A stretch of DNA of 64,000 nt, from NCBI GenBank assembly GCA_035561075.1, contig DATMYF010000055.1, forward strand, positions 1 to 64,000, written 5' to 3'. Shown here piece after piece: positions 1 to 8,022 of this stretch (position 1 is its first letter; each line of letters starts with the position of its first letter). The position numbers were made by a program, and so were the translations under genes. The notes below the pieces were generated by a model. The model had not been told where the DNA came from. It was given only the letters and a program-made list of their open reading frames with translations, and ran no database searches. The stretch comes from JAMCRM01 sp035561075 (lineage in GTDB: Bacteria; Acidobacteriota; Terriglobia; Bryobacterales; Bryobacteraceae).

Positions 1-260
1 TTGTCGCTCCAGCCTACGGCGCGTTCGTACACCGGCTTGCCGTCGCGCAGGACCAGCGCCACGGCACCGGCGATCTGGTTGGCATCGACGTACTTCTGAA
101 GCAGCCGGTCAACCCGCTTCAGCCGTTCCGCCGAGAACGCGGCGCCAGGCGAAGCGGCAACCTTTCGGGCTTGCGGCGCAGCGGCGGCGGGCGGCGCCGG
201 TTGGGCGCACAGAACGGCACTGAACGAGCTCAGGGCGAGAAGAAGAAGACGCGATCGCAT
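1..260 (-). CDS. Serine hydrolase of the beta-lactamase/class C family, N-terminal part
   Basis: The gene runs off the left edge, so only about 86 residues are visible. They hold a hydrophobic signal peptide (about residues 1-18, ending near ALCAQ), an Ala/Pro-rich linker, then a segment reading FSAERLKRVDRLLQKYVD followed by IAGAVALVLRDGKPVY. That opening is typical of secreted class C beta-lactamase-like esterases and peptidases. The catalytic SxxK lies beyond the edge and cannot be checked. The ATG at 260 is chosen because the signal peptide begins there. The stretch 261-265 separates it from DUF2277 on the same strand, so it may be the last gene of the operon that starts at 1624. Confidence 0.7.
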   Translation of the reverse strand, partial: MRSRLLLLALSSFSAVLCAQPAPPAAAAPQARKVAASPGAAFSAERLKRVDRLLQKYVDANQIAGAVALVLRDGKPVYERAVGWSD

Positions 261-265
261 GGTTT

Positions 266-541
266 TCAAAGAATCATTCTACCCCTCTCCGCGGCGCGCG
301 CCTTCGCTTTGGCCGCCTCTTCTTCGCGATTCTTCGGAGGCGCGTTGGTCTCGAGTGCCCGGAGCAGACGGGCCGAGACCTCCGCGATCTCATCCACCGC
401 GGCCAGGAAAGCGGCTTCATTGGCCTTCGAAGGCTTGTTGAAGCCGCTGATCTTCCTGACGAACTGGAGCGACGCGGCGCGGATCTCGTCGGCCGTAACG
501 GGCGGATCGAAATTGAAGAGCGTCCTGATATTCCTGCACAT
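266..541 (-). CDS. DUF2277 family protein
   Basis: This 91-residue protein opens with MCRNIRTLFNFDPPVT and has a Lys/Arg/Ala-rich C-terminus, which matches the small DUF2277 family; no biochemical function is known to me. The start is fixed by TAATG: the ATG at 541 shares one base with the TAA stop of the upstream DoxX-like gene, so the two are probably translationally coupled. The Arg-rich tail may contact nucleic acid, but that is a guess. It belongs to the DGPF operon that diverges from the ECF42 sigma factor gene. Confidence 0.8.
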   Translation of the reverse strand: MCRNIRTLFNFDPPVTADEIRAASLQFVRKISGFNKPSKANEAAFLAAVDEIAEVSARLLRALETNAPPKNREEEAAKAKARAAERGRMIL

Positions 542-939
542 TATGTAGTGTGTGCCGTGCGCGCTTGGGCCCCTCGGAAGGGGATGAGCGCCCGCAGTTC
601 GGCGACCCGGAACCATGCGCCAGCCCAGACGAGCAGCCCGACTACCACGACGTGGATGACATCGGTTCGCGCGATCAGGTTTGCCAAGGTGGCGCCTCCC
701 AGATATCCGGTGAGAAGAAGAGTGCCCAGCACAACGGTTCGCGGGATCAGGTACACCGCCAGGCAAGCCAGTTCCAGAATCCCGAGCGGCAGGATGGCCC
801 ATTGCGGGATACCGATCCGGGCAAATCCGTCGACCACCATGGGAGCCTGGCTCGCTTTAAAGATCCCGCTCGGCGCGAAGGCAGCGATCACCAATACGGT
901 CAGGATTCTCGCCGCCCATTTGGCCCTGTTCGCGCTCAC
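541..939 (-). CDS. DoxX-like membrane protein
   Basis: A 132-residue protein with four predicted membrane segments (about residues 8-26, 44-62, 68-88 and 94-112) and the FAPSGIFKAS segment characteristic of small DoxX-like (DUF4345/DoxX_2 type) proteins. The GTG start at 939 is preferred over an upstream ATG inside the previous gene because it forms a GTGA overlap with the SRPBCC stop and follows an AGGAGC ribosome-binding site. DoxX-like proteins recur in ECF42-DGPF clusters. The molecular role is unknown; a link to quinone or redox chemistry at the membrane is only family-level speculation. Confidence 0.8.
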   Translation of the reverse strand: MSANRAKWAARILTVLVIAAFAPSGIFKASQAPMVVDGFARIGIPQWAILPLGILELACLAVYLIPRTVVLGTLLLTGYLGGATLANLIARTDVIHVVVVGLLVWAGAWFRVAELRALIPFRGAQARTAHTT

Positions 940-1241
940 GGGGCGCTCCTTTCGAGAAATTGGGCGAGCCGGCCAAAAGACTGCCGCATCATCGCGCTGA
1001 TCAGGGTTTCGAGCGGCCACTCTGCGCTCATGCCGTAGCGCCCGGGTTCTACCACCTCCAGCCGCTCCGGTGGCGCGATTTCGCGATAGAAGCCGTTACA
1101 CCAATAGTCCTTGCCATCGGGCGACCGCATCGCGAGGTGGAACACCCCGCCCGGACGGAGGTCGATGTTGCAGAAGGGAACGGTGAAGTGGTTAGGACCC
1201 CACCACTGCCTGACGTGTTCGGGCCTGGTGCTTACGGACAT
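936..1241 (-). pseudogene. Truncated SRPBCC/AHSA1-domain gene
   Basis: The 101-residue product has the central AHSA1 signature (EHVRQWWGPNHFT, then LRPGGVF and SPDGKDYW). The family normally has about 25 residues before this (the RxFDAPRELVW strand) and about 35 residues between PERLEVVE and the last helix. Here the first is missing and the second is reduced to a short linker before SFGRLAQFLE. The reading frame is open, has a good AGGAGAAAGG site, starts inside the end of YCII and ends in a GTGA overlap with DoxX. It is therefore either a deletion-derived relic kept for coupling or a minimal domain that is still made. The hydrophobic pocket of a complete SRPBCC fold could not form. Confidence 0.6.
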
Positions 1242-1624
1242 GTCCTTTCTCCTAGGTTGTTGTGCAGAGCCTGCTCTGGCAGGCCTGGTATTTCGATCAC
1301 CGGCCGCACTTCGACGGTGCCGAATCGCGCCCCGGGAATGCGGGCGGCTATGGCGAGGGCTTCGTCGAGATCCCGCGCCTCCACCAGGAAATAGCCGCCA
1401 AGCTGCTCCCGGGTTTCGGCGAAAGGACCGTCGGTCACCAGTCGCTTGCCATCGCGCACGCGCACGCTGGTGGCGGTCGATGTAGGGTAGAGCGGCGCGG
1501 CAGCCAGGAATTGTCCTTTAGCCTGAAGCTGCCGGGCGACCTCGGTGGATTCCTGGTAACATTCCTCGCGCGCGGCCTCGTCCGCGGCCTGCTCGTCAGC
1601 ATAAATCAGCAGCATGTACTTCAT
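1232..1624 (-). CDS. YCII/DGPF family protein
   Basis: A 130-residue protein beginning MKYMLLIYAD, with the diagnostic DGPF motif at residues 65-68 followed by AETREQLGGYFLVEA. YCII-like domains form a small ferredoxin-like fold. In this subfamily (DGPF) the gene is almost always linked to ECF42 sigma factors, as here, where the sigma gene diverges at 1701. The ATG at 1624 is chosen because the family starts at MKYM. A TGTCGA/TCGAC pair lies just upstream. The protein is likely a product of the ECF42 regulon; its biochemical activity is not established. Confidence 0.9.
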   Translation of the reverse strand: MKYMLLIYADEQAADEAAREECYQESTEVARQLQAKGQFLAAAPLYPTSTATSVRVRDGKRLVTDGPFAETREQLGGYFLVEARDLDEALAIAARIPGARFGTVEVRPVIEIPGLPEQALHNNLGERTCP

Positions 1625-1644
1625 ACGTGCACCTCCATCGGTAA

Positions 1645-1671
1645 GTCGAAGGGCGGGCGCCGGAATCGACA
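1645..1671 (-). promoter_or_regulatory. Putative ECF42-type promoter of the DGPF operon
   Basis: Read on the minus strand, TGTCGA (1671-1666) is followed after 16 bases by TCGAC (1649-1645), about 20 bases before the YCII start codon. From memory of the ECF42 literature, DGPF promoters carry TGTCGA at -35 and a CGA-type -10, so the match suggests that the divergent sigma factor directs this operon. Start-site mapping is not available. Confidence 0.55.
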
Positions 1672-1700
1672 ACACGCCCGTGATTATTTACCATCGGTGC

Positions 1701-2945
1701 ATGCACCGGGAGGCGGATGAGGCTGTCGAGGGGGTTTACCGCTCCGACTGGGGCCGGATCGTGGCGGCCCTGATACGCGCCGTGGGCGATTTCGAAGTAG
1801 CCGAAGACGCGGCGCAGGAAGCGTTTACGGCTGCCGTGAACCAGTGGCGCACCGACGGCGTCCCCCGGTCCCCGCGCGCATGGATCATCCAGACTGCCCG
1901 GCATAAAGCCATTGACCGAATCCGCCGGCAAGCCCGTTTCGACACGCTTGTTAAATCATACGCGGAGCCGACGGTCGAGCCGGATTACGACACTACCGAC
2001 ATCCCCGACGATCGCCTCCGGTTGGTTTTCACCTGCTGCCACCCCGCACTGGCGCTCGAAGCGCAAGTCGCCCTGACGCTCCGTACGCTAGGCGGCCTTG
2101 AGACGGACGAGATCGCGCGCGCCTTTCTGGTACCGCGTACCACCATGGCGCAGCGGCTCGTGCGGGCCAAACGCAAGATTCGCGACGCCTGCATTCCGTA
2201 TACCGTGCCGGGCACCAACGACATGCCGGAACGGCTCGATGCGGTGCTCACCGTCATCTATCTAATCTTCAACGAAGGATACGCGGCCACGCGGGGCGGC
2301 CCGCTCGTGAGAACCGATCTCTGCGCCGAGGCCATCCGGCTGGCGCGGCTCGTGCGGGCATTGCTCGCGCCGCAGCCGCCCGCGGAAGCCACTGCGCTGC
2401 TCGCCCTCCTGCTGCTTCACGATGCGCGGCGCGATGCGCGTCTCGACGCTGCCGGCGATCTCGTCCTCCTCGAAGAGCAGGATCGCAGCCGCTGGGATCA
2501 GCGCCAGATTGCCGAAGCGCTGCCCTTGGTCGAAGAGGCGCTTCGGGGCGGGCCGGGTCCGTATGCCGTGCAGGCGGCCATTGCGGGCCTGCATTGCAGG
2601 GCGGCGCGCGCCGAGGATACGGACTGGCCGCAAATCCTGAGCCTGTACGATGTTCTTGAGCAATTGCAACCGTCCCCCGTCGTGTCGCTGAACCGCGCGG
2701 TGGCGGTCGCGATGGTGGACGGCCCGCGGCCGGCGCTCGCGCTCATCGATCGTTTGGCTGGCGATCTCGACGGCTACCACCTGCTGCACTCGGCCCGTGC
2801 CGATCTCTTGCGGCGCCTCGGATTGCGCGCGGAAGCGGCGGAAGCCTACAGGCGGGCGCTGGCGCTGGCCGGCAACGAGAGCGAGCGCAGGTTTCTCGAG
2901 CGGCGCCTGCGCGAAGTCCAAACCCCGGAGGCGCGCACCATATGA
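1701..2945 (+). CDS. ECF42-group RNA polymerase sigma factor with C-terminal TPR-like extension
   Basis: A 414-residue sigma factor. Region 2 is at about residues 10-75 (VEGVYRSDWGRIVAAL to WIIQTARHKAIDRIRR). Region 4 is at about 105-160 (the FTCCHPAL motif, then LRTLGGLETDEIARAF and TTMAQRLVRAKRKI). A C-terminal extension of about 230 residues is rich in helical TPR-like repeats (VSLNRAVAVAM, RADLLRRLGLRAEAAEAYRRAL). This architecture and the divergent DGPF gene identify ECF42. No anti-sigma gene is linked, and in this group the extension itself is thought to control activity. The ATG at 1701 is chosen because homologues start close to this point; an in-frame upstream start at 1614 would overlap the divergent YCII gene. 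Confidence 0.92.
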   Translation: MHREADEAVEGVYRSDWGRIVAALIRAVGDFEVAEDAAQEAFTAAVNQWRTDGVPRSPRAWIIQTARHKAIDRIRRQARFDTLVKSYAEPTVEPDYDTTDIPDDRLRLVFTCCHPALALEAQVALTLRTLGGLETDEIARAFLVPRTTMAQRLVRAKRKIRDACIPYTVPGTNDMPERLDAVLTVIYLIFNEGYAATRGGPLVRTDLCAEAIRLARLVRALLAPQPPAEATALLALLLLHDARRDARLDAAGDLVLLEEQDRSRWDQRQIAEALPLVEEALRGGPGPYAVQAAIAGLHCRAARAEDTDWPQILSLYDVLEQLQPSPVVSLNRAVAVAMVDGPRPALALIDRLAGDLDGYHLLHSARADLLRRLGLRAEAAEAYRRALALAGNESERRFLERRLREVQTPEARTI

Positions 2946-3427
2946 TCGTGCTCGGTGTGCTGCTCGTCGCGTGGATTGCTTTCCGTGGCGCCGGCAGGCT
3001 TGGCGTTCGTTCCTGGAACTCCTGGCGTGATTCCGCCCGCTGGGCGCTGGCGGTGATGCTTTTCTTCACCGCCTCCGCGCACTTCACCCCCATGCGGCAC
3101 GACTTGGTGAAGATGGTTCCAGGCTGGGTGCCCGAACCCATGTCGGTGATTTACATGACCGGCATTCTCGAAATCGCGGGCGCCATCGGGCTGCTGCTGC
3201 CCCGCACCCGCCGTCTTGCCGGGCTGGGCCTCTGCGCACTGTTCCTTGCTTTGTTCGCGGCAAACGTGAAAGCGGCGCGCGAAGGCCTCACCCTCCGGGG
3301 CAACCCGGCTACGCCGCTGTGGCTGCGTGCGCCCATGCAACTCCTCTTTATTTGGCTCGCGTGGTGGACCGCCGGAAGCGGGCGCGGGCGGCGGGAGTCA
3401 TTTTCTCGGTCGCGTACTGGAAGATGA
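2942..3427 (+). CDS. DoxX family membrane protein
   Basis: A 161-residue integral membrane protein that starts in an ATGA overlap with the sigma factor stop, so it is co-translated with ECF42. Four hydrophobic segments are visible: an N-terminal one, WALAVMLFFTASAHF, ILEIAGAIGLLLP and a C-terminal LLFIWLAWW. SAHF and EIAGAIGLL are typical of DoxX proteins. The Arg/Ser-rich tail extends about 80 bases into the convergent DNA alkylation repair gene. A second DoxX-like gene lies in the divergent operon, so both arms of this locus encode one. Confidence 0.85.
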   Translation: MIVLGVLLVAWIAFRGAGRLGVRSWNSWRDSARWALAVMLFFTASAHFTPMRHDLVKMVPGWVPEPMSVIYMTGILEIAGAIGLLLPRTRRLAGLGLCALFLALFAANVKAAREGLTLRGNPATPLWLRAPMQLLFIWLAWWTAGSGRGRRESFSRSRTGR

Positions 3428-4106
3428 GGCGCGGCGCGCGCTCCTTCCACTCCATCAAAAAGGACTCCACTGGTTTCGGGTCTTTCTTCCAGGCCTCCCG
3501 GAGGAACCAGCCGAGCCCCTGGTGCACCACGCGCTCGCCGTCTTCCATCATGGGCCGGATGAATTCCAGGAGCGGTGGAATCGCAGTGTCCGCCTTCAGC
3601 AGCCCCAGCATCCCTACCGGCACGGCGCGCCTTTGAAATCGGTGCGGCGAGGTTCGCCACCCGGCGATGGCATCGAGCCCGATTTTCCCGCATTGCATCA
3701 GCGGTGACAGCAACTCGCTGCACAGCACATCCGTGTGGGCCCAGTTGCGGATGCCTCCGTCGAACCAGCGTGCCAGGCGTGCCACCGCGGCTGCGTTCAT
3801 CTGGTCGCGGAAGTTGCGCAGGAACCGGATAGCCAGCGCGCCCTCCTCGTACTTGCCGCTGGCGAAGAGGAGTTCCCCGAGTTTTAGGAAACCGCGCAGC
3901 CCAAGGCCGCGATAGCGCTCGAACCACTCCGGTTCCTTCACGGTCCAGAGCGCGTCTTTCGGGTCCCAAAAGCCCCAGGCGTCGTAGCCTTCACGAAAGA
4001 AACGGGCGTACTTGAGAGCCAGTTGCGGATTCGCGTTGGCCTGGCAGTACGCCCGGATTTCGGCCGCCAATGCGGCCGCTTGATCGACGGCGGCTTTTGC
4101 TCCCAT
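3348..4106 (-). CDS. DNA alkylation repair protein, AlkD-like HEAT-repeat family
   Basis: A 252-residue, mostly helical protein whose features (KYARFFREGYDAWG, LKLGELLFASGKYEEG, ARWFDGGIRNWAHTDVLCSELL, QRRAVPVGMLGLL, VVHQGLGWFLREAWKKDP) match the AlkD-like family of HEAT-repeat DNA glycosylases for alkylated bases. The RNWAHTD segment corresponds to the conserved catalytic-face region containing Asp. The ATG at 4106 begins MGAKAAVDQ; an upstream extension would be Arg/Gly-rich and unlike the family. The gene overlaps the DoxX gene tail to tail and stands alone. Confidence 0.85.
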   Translation of the reverse strand: MGAKAAVDQAAALAAEIRAYCQANANPQLALKYARFFREGYDAWGFWDPKDALWTVKEPEWFERYRGLGLRGFLKLGELLFASGKYEEGALAIRFLRNFRDQMNAAAVARLARWFDGGIRNWAHTDVLCSELLSPLMQCGKIGLDAIAGWRTSPHRFQRRAVPVGMLGLLKADTAIPPLLEFIRPMMEDGERVVHQGLGWFLREAWKKDPKPVESFLMEWKERAPRLIFQYATEKMTPAARARFRRSTTRAK

Positions 4107-4255
4107 AGCGCCGTGGATTATATCACCTACAGCCCGCCGTCCTTCACCCATCGGCGCGCCGGATTGTCGTTGCACACCGCCAGGTTGTGCTTCTTGACGT
4201 GGGCGGACTTCAGCCTTCGGCACAACCCTATAACGAACCAGCGGGGCGAAAAGAT

Positions 4256-4834
4256 TTAACCGCGCCGCCGGATGTACATGGCGCGGCCGGCGCCCGCGAC
4301 GGTCCCCAGCGGCTCGAACCCCGCCGCCTCGAAGATGGCGGGGAAGCCCGTGTAGGCGAAGGCCGCGGCGGTCGCGCCGGATTTCGGGATTACGGGATAG
4401 CCTTCGATCTCCCCTGCACCAAGTTCGAACGCGCGCGTCGTCGCGGCTTCCAGCAACCGGGCGGCTACGCCCTTCCGCCGCCATCGCCGGTGGATGTAGA
4501 AGCAGACCACCGCCCACGTATCCGGATGCCATTCGCGGCGGAAGGCCCGCACCGTCTCAAGGCGTGGGAAGCTCGCGCGCGGGCCGAACGAGCACCAGCC
4601 CACCGGTTCGTCCCCGGCAAACGCCATCACGGCGTGCTGCTGCCCGGCTTTCACGATGCGCTCCAGGCCGTTCCGGTTGGGCGCCCCTTTCACGGACTCC
4701 CACAGCTTGCCGCCGTGCGGGACGCGCCACCACATGCACCAGCAGCCGCCGCAGGCGCCTCGCTCGCCAAAGAGCGCCACTACCGCCGGCCAGTCCGCGG
4801 GGGTCAGGGTTCTTATGGTCAACGCCGCGTCCAT
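4256..4834 (-). CDS. GNAT family N-acetyltransferase
   Basis: A 192-residue protein starting MDAALTIRTLTPADWPAVVALFGERG. It shows a GNAT core: the acetyl-CoA-binding segment is FYIHRRWRRKGVAARLLEAA, with RRKGVA in place of Q/RxxGxG/A, and the last strand carries FEAAGFEPLG. The Cys/Trp-rich segment CGGCWCMWWRVP near residue 30 is typical of a GNAT subgroup with a KGAPNRNGL-type helix. The substrate cannot be predicted. The start is the ATG at 4834. It lies 48 bases from a divergently transcribed oxidoreductase gene. Confidence 0.85.
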   Translation of the reverse strand: MDAALTIRTLTPADWPAVVALFGERGACGGCWCMWWRVPHGGKLWESVKGAPNRNGLERIVKAGQQHAVMAFAGDEPVGWCSFGPRASFPRLETVRAFRREWHPDTWAVVCFYIHRRWRRKGVAARLLEAATTRAFELGAGEIEGYPVIPKSGATAAAFAYTGFPAIFEAAGFEPLGTVAGAGRAMYIRRRG

Positions 4835-4882
4835 GCGGCATATCCTACCCGTTCCATCCGGACGCAGTATAATCGCAGTTCC

Positions 4883-6163
4883 ATGACCAATCGCAGGCAT
4901 TTCCTGGGGGCCGCCGCCGTCGGGTTCCCCATGATCGTGAAGGGCTCCGTGCTAGGGCTCGACGGGGCCGTGGCGCCCTCCGAGCGGGTGAACCTGGCCA
5001 CCATCGGGGTTGGGTGGATGGGCGGGGACCACGTCAAGATCTTCTCCAAGCTGCCCGGCGCACGGTATGCCGCCATATGCGATCTGGATGACGAGCACGC
5101 GGCGGCCGCGAAAGCCGTCGTCGATAAAGCATACGACAACCACGATTGCGTCACCTACCGGGCCTTCGAAGAGGTGCTTTCGCGGCGCGACATCGATGCC
5201 GTCACGATGGCGGTCCCGGACCACTGGCACGGCATCGTCGCGCTCTCCGCGCTGCGCGCCGGCAAGGACGTCTACGGGGAGAAGCCGCTGGCCCACAACT
5301 TCGCTGAAGGTTTGGCTATCGCGGAAGCCCAGGCGCGCTACCGCCGCATCTGGCAGACGGGAAGCTGGCAGCGGTCGAAGGAGCACTTCCGGCGAGCCTG
5401 CGAGCTGGTGCGCAACGGCCGCATTGGTAAGATACGGCGCATCGAAGTGGGGCTGCCCGCCGGCCACAGCGAGTTCGACAAGGCCTCGAAGGAGGTGTGC
5501 GATCCGCCCGCTTGCCTGAATTACGACCGTTGGCTGGGGCCCGCTCCGGAGGCTCCCTACTGCCCCGCGCGCGTCCACAAGAGCTGGCGCTGGAACCTCG
5601 ATTACGGCGGGGGCCAGCTTATGGACTGGGTGGGGCACCACGTGGATATCGCCCACTGGGGCATGGGCTGGGATGAGACCGGACCGCTCGAAGTGCGGGG
5701 CGAGGGCGAGTATCCCCCGCGTACGGCCCTGTGGAACAGCGCCACGAAGTACCGGGTCACCTGCCGGTACCCAGGCGACGTCACCATGGTGATCGCCGGT
5801 GGCCACAAGGACATCCGCGGCGGCACCAAGTGGATCGGTGACGACGGCTGGATCTGGGTGGACCGCCGCGGCGTCGAGGCCAATCCGGAAAGCGTGCTCA
5901 TCTCCGAAATCCCTCCCGACCGGCAACTCCCGAAATCCCCCGGCCACTACGAGGAGTTCATCGCGTGCGTGAAGTCGCGCGGCCGGACCCTCACCCCCGC
6001 GAGCGCCGCGTTGCGCTCCGCCACCCCGGGTTGGCTGGGGCAGATCGCCATGCTTACGGGCCGCAAGATCCGTTGGGACCCGCAGAAGCAGCGCATCGTG
6101 AAGGACGCCGCGGCCGAAAAGCTGCTCTCCCGTACCATGCGGACACCGTGGAAGCTCGGATAA
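4883..6163 (+). CDS. Tat-exported Gfo/Idh/MocA family oxidoreductase
   Basis: A 426-residue protein with a twin-arginine signal (TNRRHFLGAAAVGF, residues 2-15). A Rossmann segment (IGVGWMGGDHVKIF) and the family motif GEKPLAHN follow, the Lys being the usual catalytic residue of the EKP motif. The C-terminal domain carries GGGQLMDWVGHHVDIAHWGMG, with the active-site His pair typical of exported members such as those acting on sugars or alditols. Members with a Tat signal carry a tightly bound nicotinamide cofactor into the periplasm; that is inferred here. The ATG at 4883 sets the signal peptide in register. Confidence 0.92.
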   Translation: MTNRRHFLGAAAVGFPMIVKGSVLGLDGAVAPSERVNLATIGVGWMGGDHVKIFSKLPGARYAAICDLDDEHAAAAKAVVDKAYDNHDCVTYRAFEEVLSRRDIDAVTMAVPDHWHGIVALSALRAGKDVYGEKPLAHNFAEGLAIAEAQARYRRIWQTGSWQRSKEHFRRACELVRNGRIGKIRRIEVGLPAGHSEFDKASKEVCDPPACLNYDRWLGPAPEAPYCPARVHKSWRWNLDYGGGQLMDWVGHHVDIAHWGMGWDETGPLEVRGEGEYPPRTALWNSATKYRVTCRYPGDVTMVIAGGHKDIRGGTKWIGDDGWIWVDRRGVEANPESVLISEIPPDRQLPKSPGHYEEFIACVKSRGRTLTPASAALRSATPGWLGQIAMLTGRKIRWDPQKQRIVKDAAAEKLLSRTMRTPWKLG

Positions 6164-6170
6164 GCACTCA

Positions 6171-6899
6171 TTGCGCGCGGCACTGAAGTTTGGTCGCCTC
6201 CCGTGGCTACTCGCCATTCCGCTGCTTGCCGTTGCAGCGCGAGCCCAACCGGCGGATGCTCCGGTGGATGCTCCTGCGATTTCGGTTTACCACGAGACCG
6301 CCGTCGTCTCGAGCTATCTCTGGCGCGGGATGGTTCTGAATGACTCGGTTTCGCTGCAACCAGGGCTGGTAATCGGCTGGCGGGGCCTTTCCATCTCCTC
6401 ATGGCAGAGTTTTTCGCGCCGCGTCCCCCACGGCCAGATGTGGACCTCCAGCGACATGAACCTGGAGTACGCCCGGTCCGTGCGGAAGTTCACGGCCTCG
6501 GTGGGATACTGGCGTTATCACTATCCCGATATGCCGCGGGACGAGGGCGAGACCTCCCACGAGTTTTACGCCGGGGTAGCGCACAAAAGCTGGCTCAATC
6601 CATCCCTGAAGTTCTCGACGGATGTCTCTCTCGGGGGCGGTCACTACTGGTTCGGCTCGGTAGCGCACGGCTTTGAGCTATCTTCGCGTTTGACCCTGAA
6701 TACGTCACTGGGCGTCGGGCTGAACCAGCACTACTACCAGACCCAAACGACCATCAGCGACGTGGATGGCGTGGCCTCGCTCGACATCCGGCTTACCCGC
6801 CACCTGGTGATCTCCCCCGGGTTCGTTCAAATGGTGGGGCACCGCAGCCTTTTCGGCCGGCACCACGCTTTCTCACTCAAAGTATCTCTGGCGAACTGA
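6171..6899 (+). CDS. Outer-membrane beta-barrel protein of unknown function
   Basis: A 242-residue protein with a TTG start 8 bases after the oxidoreductase stop and a signal peptide (LLAIPLLAVAARAQ). The rest alternates polar and aromatic residues in strand-length segments (VVSSYLWRGMVLND, LSISSWQSFSRRVPHG, ASVGYWRYHYPD, LNPSLKFSTDVSLGGGHYWFGS). It ends with a strand closing on an aliphatic residue and Asn. SSYLWRG near the N-terminus resembles TIGR02001-type porin-like proteins. The close spacing suggests co-transcription with the upstream exported dehydrogenase, so it might admit or display a related substrate, but this is inference. Confidence 0.75.
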   Translation: MRAALKFGRLPWLLAIPLLAVAARAQPADAPVDAPAISVYHETAVVSSYLWRGMVLNDSVSLQPGLVIGWRGLSISSWQSFSRRVPHGQMWTSSDMNLEYARSVRKFTASVGYWRYHYPDMPRDEGETSHEFYAGVAHKSWLNPSLKFSTDVSLGGGHYWFGSVAHGFELSSRLTLNTSLGVGLNQHYYQTQTTISDVDGVASLDIRLTRHLVISPGFVQMVGHRSLFGRHHAFSLKVSLAN

Positions 6900-7455
6900 C
6901 CGCCCGCCGGCGCAGGGTGCGGAAAGTGATCGAATAGCGAAGCTCCTTGACCGGCGGGATGCTGTGCTGCCACTTCGTGCGTGCCTCGCCTGTGAGGGCA
7001 TAAGCCGAACGGGGCTCCACCAGTAGTTCCGCCGTCCGGCGTTCCGCGCCTTTGCCCGACTGGAAACGCAGCCTGCAGCTCCCCGCGAGCGACACCGCCA
7101 CGACAAGCCCGAAAACCGGGGCATCGCGATGCCATCCGATTCCGGCACCTGGCGGGTACTCCATCACCAGTGCCTCCGCCAGATCCTGCGGGGGCTTCTC
7201 GACCATTTCGGCCAGCCGCTCGCGCACGGGCAGGAGAAACTCCGGGATGGGCGGCCCGGGCGTGACCTTCCAGGTTTGAAACCCATATAGCCAGCCGGTG
7301 TGCACCACCCTTCGCTTGGCGGTCACCCCGTACATACGGATTTCTTCGAACGGCAGGCGCGCAATCTCGGCCACCAGCGCGCGCTCCTCCTCCGAGGAGA
7401 GGAATTCGGTGCGGTACTCGAAGCCGCCGGGGAGCGGTGCCGGTGAAGGCTGCAC
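6877..7455 (-). CDS. alkB: AlkB-type 2-oxoglutarate/Fe(II) dioxygenase
   Basis: A 192-residue member of the AlkB family, which oxidatively demethylates alkylated bases. The iron ligands are visible as HxD at H109/D111 (IGWHRDAP) and the distal H164 (KWQHSIPP). The 2-oxoglutarate-binding Arg follows in LRYSITFRTLRR. The early FLSSEEERALVAEIARLPF and YGFQ segments also fit. It overlaps the convergent barrel gene by 23 bases. With the AlkD-like gene at 3348-4106 this gives two alkylation-damage repair genes within 4 kb, though they are not in one operon. Confidence 0.93.
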   Translation of the reverse strand: MQPSPAPLPGGFEYRTEFLSSEEERALVAEIARLPFEEIRMYGVTAKRRVVHTGWLYGFQTWKVTPGPPIPEFLLPVRERLAEMVEKPPQDLAEALVMEYPPGAGIGWHRDAPVFGLVVAVSLAGSCRLRFQSGKGAERRTAELLVEPRSAYALTGEARTKWQHSIPPVKELRYSITFRTLRRRAVSSPEIL

Positions 7456-7458
7456 TGC

Positions 7459-7959
7459 TTATCCCATGCCGGTGACCGCGCGGAAAGCGTCCAGGGCGCT
7501 GTCGGGCAGGATCGCCCAGGCCATCTCGTGGTCCTCCTGCTCCTCGCCTTGAAGCTCTCGGGCAAGCCGCTCGGTCTCGACGTCTCCGGCCTCCTCTGCC
7601 ACCGTGGCCAGCGCCTCGTACATGGCGGTTTCACCCGCCGCGGCCGCATACGTCATAATGACGTGCTGCGCGTTCTTCTCCTCCGGTTCGTGGCCCAGTT
7701 GCGCCACCGCCGGAGCGAAGCCGAAGGCATGCGCCATGGCGCTCTTGGCGGTGGACGGGGTGCCGCCCAACTCGCGCAGCCGCTCTTCCAGGCGCTCGTG
7801 CTGGGAGCGCGCCTTTTGGGAAAGCTGCGCGAACATATTTTTCACTTCCACCTGGGTGCCGGTTTTGCTGAAGGTGCTCAGCAGGTCCTCGAAACTCCGC
7901 TCCGCCGCAATGGCGTTCTCCAAATGCCTGATGATGATTTCCCGACCTCTGATTGCCAT
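7459..7959 (-). CDS. DUF892 (YciE/YciF-like) ferritin-like protein
   Basis: A 166-residue helical protein with the DUF892 pattern: an N-terminal helix HLENAIAAERSFEDLLSTF, then QHERLEERLRELGG, TYAAAAGETAMYEALATVAEEAGD and LQGEEQEDHEMAWAILP. The Glu/His residues spaced along four helices are candidate di-iron ligands, as in other ferritin-like folds. Family members are linked to stress responses; no substrate is known. It is three bases upstream of alkB on the same strand and probably forms a two-gene unit with it. The ATG at 7959 gives the family start. Confidence 0.85.
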   Translation of the reverse strand: MAIRGREIIIRHLENAIAAERSFEDLLSTFSKTGTQVEVKNMFAQLSQKARSQHERLEERLRELGGTPSTAKSAMAHAFGFAPAVAQLGHEPEEKNAQHVIMTYAAAAGETAMYEALATVAEEAGDVETERLARELQGEEQEDHEMAWAILPDSALDAFRAVTGMG

Positions 7960-8022
7960 AGATACGGTAAATGCAGATGGTGTGCCATTGGCGACAGCCG
8001 CACGAGTTATTCTATCCGTGAG

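Noticed and set aside
4107..4255. Short minus-strand frame ending HNLAVCNDNPARRWVKDGGL
   Set aside because: It looks protein-like but is only about 30 codons with no start signal and no recognised family; it could be a gene relic or chance.
4952..6217. A 421-codon open frame antisense to the first Gfo/Idh/MocA gene
   Set aside because: The oxidoreductase on the plus strand has a Tat signal and family motifs throughout; the antisense frame has none.
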